Part shown: one piece after another, positions 7,369 to 8,554 of the stretch
How the letters are laid out: each line of letters starts with the position of its first letter
Position numbering within the stretch: the stretch's first letter is position 1
Assembly: GCA_946481035.1 (NCBI GenBank)
Contig: CAMLNK010000127.1
Location: 1 to 8,554, forward strand
Direction: 5' to 3'
Length of the DNA stretch: 8,554 bases
Source of the DNA: an uncultured Dyadobacter sp.
GTDB lineage: Bacteria > Bacteroidota > Bacteroidia > Cytophagales > Spirosomataceae
Program-made: the position numbers and the translations under genes
The notes under the pieces: model-generated
What the model saw: only the letters and a program-made list of their open reading frames with translations
What the model was told of the DNA's origin: nothing
Databases searched by the model: none

Positions 7369-8496
7369 TTAAAGTGTGCCCCGCAGCATCTGCTCGCGCT
7401 CGATCGCCTCGAACAAAGCCTTGAAATTGCCTTTTCCAAACGATTGTGCCCCTTTTCTTTGAATTATCTCAAAAAACAATGTGGGACGCGGCATGACCGG
7501 CTTGGTAAAAATCTGCAACAGGTAACCTTCATCGTCGCGGTCGACGAGAATGCCGAGTTCGCGGAGGCTGGCAATGTCTTCGTCGATGTGCCCCACGCGG
7601 CTGAGTAAATCATCGTAATAGGCGGTAGGAACACGCAAAAATTCCACGCCGCGGTCGCGTAACGCACGAACGGTATCGACAATGTGGTCCGTCGCGACGG
7701 CAATGTGCTGCACGCCCGGACCGCCGTAAAAGTCGAGGTACTCTTCCACCTGCGATTTCTTTTTTCCCTCGGCCGGCTCGTTGATCGGAAATTTGATCCG
7801 CCCGTTACCATTGCTCATTACCTTGCTCATCAGCGCCGAGTATTCGGTTGAAATATCTTTATCATCAAAGGAAACCATCATTTTGAACCCCATTACCTCC
7901 TCGTAAAACTTCACCCACCGGTTCATTTCGTTCCAGCCGACGTTACCCACCATGTGATCGATGTACCGCAGCCCGACAGGCTCCGGCGAATGCTCCGGAT
8001 GCCAGGCCACGAAGCCCGGCAGGAAAAGACCGTCGTAATGCTTCCTTTCGACAAAAACATGAACCGTGTCGCCATAAGTGCATATGCCCGACCGAACAGT
8101 CTCGCCATGATGGTCTTTCTCCGTAACCGGTTCCAAAAATGGCCGTGCACCCCGGCTGACGGTCTCCCTGTAAGCCTTTTTAGCGTCATCGACCCATAAT
8201 GCAATGGCCTTCACGCCATCACCATGGCGGTCGATATGCGAGCCGATAGCCGTGCCGCCGTGCAATGGGGAAGTGAAAACGAGCCGGATCTTGTCCTGGA
8301 CCACTACGTACGATTCGCGGTCGGTCAGACCGGTTTCGAGCCCGGCCATAGCCAGCGGCTGAAAACCGAATGCATTCCGGAAATAATGCGCCGATTGCAA
8401 TGCATTGCCGACGTAGAGTTCTACATAATCCGTGCCGTTGATCGGCAGGAAGTCGGTTTGCGTGGTCGGAGCGGTGGGTGCTGTTAGGGTGGACAT
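7369..8496 (-). CDS. hppD: 4-hydroxyphenylpyruvate dioxygenase
   Basis: This Fe(II) enzyme converts 4-hydroxyphenylpyruvate and O2 to homogentisate and CO2, the committed step of tyrosine degradation, in the cytoplasm. It has 375 residues with two vicinal-oxygen-chelate halves: about 19-165 (DYVELYVGNA...) and about 176-345. The iron ligands are H181 (RYIDHMVGNV), H264 (GVQHIAVAT) and E343 (LFFEIIQR). The C-terminal helix GNFKALFEAIEREQ and the QRKGAQSFGKGNF stretch are typical of HPPD and argue against hydroxymandelate synthase, which has the same fold. It is the first gene in the window of an operon with phhA (12-base gap) and fah. The ATG at 8496 gives the usual N-terminus, but the bases upstream are an 8-bp tandem repeat with no visible promoter and no ribosome binding site. 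The frame stays open through the repeat to the window edge, so an upstream start cannot be excluded. Confidence 0.96.
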   Translation of the reverse strand: MSTLTAPTAPTTQTDFLPINGTDYVELYVGNALQSAHYFRNAFGFQPLAMAGLETGLTDRESYVVVQDKIRLVFTSPLHGGTAIGSHIDRHGDGVKAIALWVDDAKKAYRETVSRGARPFLEPVTEKDHHGETVRSGICTYGDTVHVFVERKHYDGLFLPGFVAWHPEHSPEPVGLRYIDHMVGNVGWNEMNRWVKFYEEVMGFKMMVSFDDKDISTEYSALMSKVMSNGNGRIKFPINEPAEGKKKSQVEEYLDFYGGPGVQHIAVATDHIVDTVRALRDRGVEFLRVPTAYYDDLLSRVGHIDEDIASLRELGILVDRDDEGYLLQIFTKPVMPRPTLFFEIIQRKGAQSFGKGNFKALFEAIEREQMLRGTL

Positions 8497-8499
8497 TGT

Positions 8500-8554
8500 T
8501 TGAATGATTGAATGATTGAATGATTGAATGATTGAATGATTGAATGATTGAATG
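8500..8554. repeat. Perfect 8-bp tandem repeat (TTGAATGA)n upstream of hppD
   Basis: Six full units plus seven bases of a seventh fill 8500-8554 without a mismatch and continue past the window end, so the true copy number is unknown. On the hppD strand the unit reads TCATTCAA and the array ends three bases (ACA) before the ATG. The unit has no internal inverted symmetry, so the leader RNA would be unstructured. An 8-bp unit is not a multiple of three, and in the hppD direction all three frames are free of stop codons. Confidence 0.97.

Noticed and set aside
7369..8496. Hydroxymandelate synthase instead of HPPD
   Set aside because: The C-terminal GNFKALFEAIEREQ helix and the operon with phhA and fah fit HPPD; antibiotic-type clustering is absent.
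8500..8554. CRISPR array
   Set aside because: The unit is 8 bp with no spacers between copies; this is a simple tandem repeat.

Overview
The window reads as a piece of a Bacteroidota chromosome, probably Cytophagales and possibly Dyadobacter-like. The genus is a guess. The supports are: start codons have no consistent Shine-Dalgarno sequence but A/T-rich or A-rich upstream stretches; one promoter fits the Bacteroidota -33 TTG / -7 TAnnTTTG consensus; the metal-efflux pump is fused to a TolC-like domain, an arrangement I recall from Bacteroidota; and base composition is moderately G+C-rich by eye. The window is almost entirely coding, and no gap between genes exceeds about 70 bases.

Left part, plus strand (2-4649): a heavy-metal RND efflux operon. 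The first gene enters from outside the window and encodes the C-terminal four fifths or so of a CzcA/CusA-type inner-membrane pump, joined in frame to a CusC/TolC-type outer-membrane channel domain. An embedded signal-peptide-like helix sits at the join. The next gene overlaps its 3' end and encodes the lipoprotein periplasmic adaptor. Together the two genes supply all three layers of a tripartite exporter, most likely for divalent cations such as Co, Zn, Cd or Ni.

Middle (4650-5364): a convergent junction with a strong hairpin candidate at 4675-4708, then a TetR-family repressor gene on the minus strand. Its upstream region holds a consensus-like Bacteroidota promoter, an imperfect palindrome overlapping the -7 box (a probable autoregulatory operator), and a predicted transcription start almost on the AUG.

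Right part, minus strand (5365-8496): a tightly spaced phenylalanine/tyrosine degradation operon transcribed hppD -> phhA -> fah, with gaps of 12 and 15 bases. Phenylalanine hydroxylase makes tyrosine. After transamination, HPPD makes homogentisate. Fumarylacetoacetase performs the last step, giving fumarate and acetoacetate. Tyrosine aminotransferase, homogentisate dioxygenase, maleylacetoacetate isomerase and pterin-4a-carbinolamine dehydratase are not in the window.

Right edge (8500-8554): a perfect 8-bp tandem repeat (TTGAATGA, almost seven copies, running off the end) lies three bases upstream of the hppD start codon. This is the least explained sequence here. I see no clear evidence of an entirely new system. 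The best leads are the repeat leader of hppD, the pump-channel fusion with its embedded signal peptide, and the leaderless-type TetR promoter with its overlapping operator.
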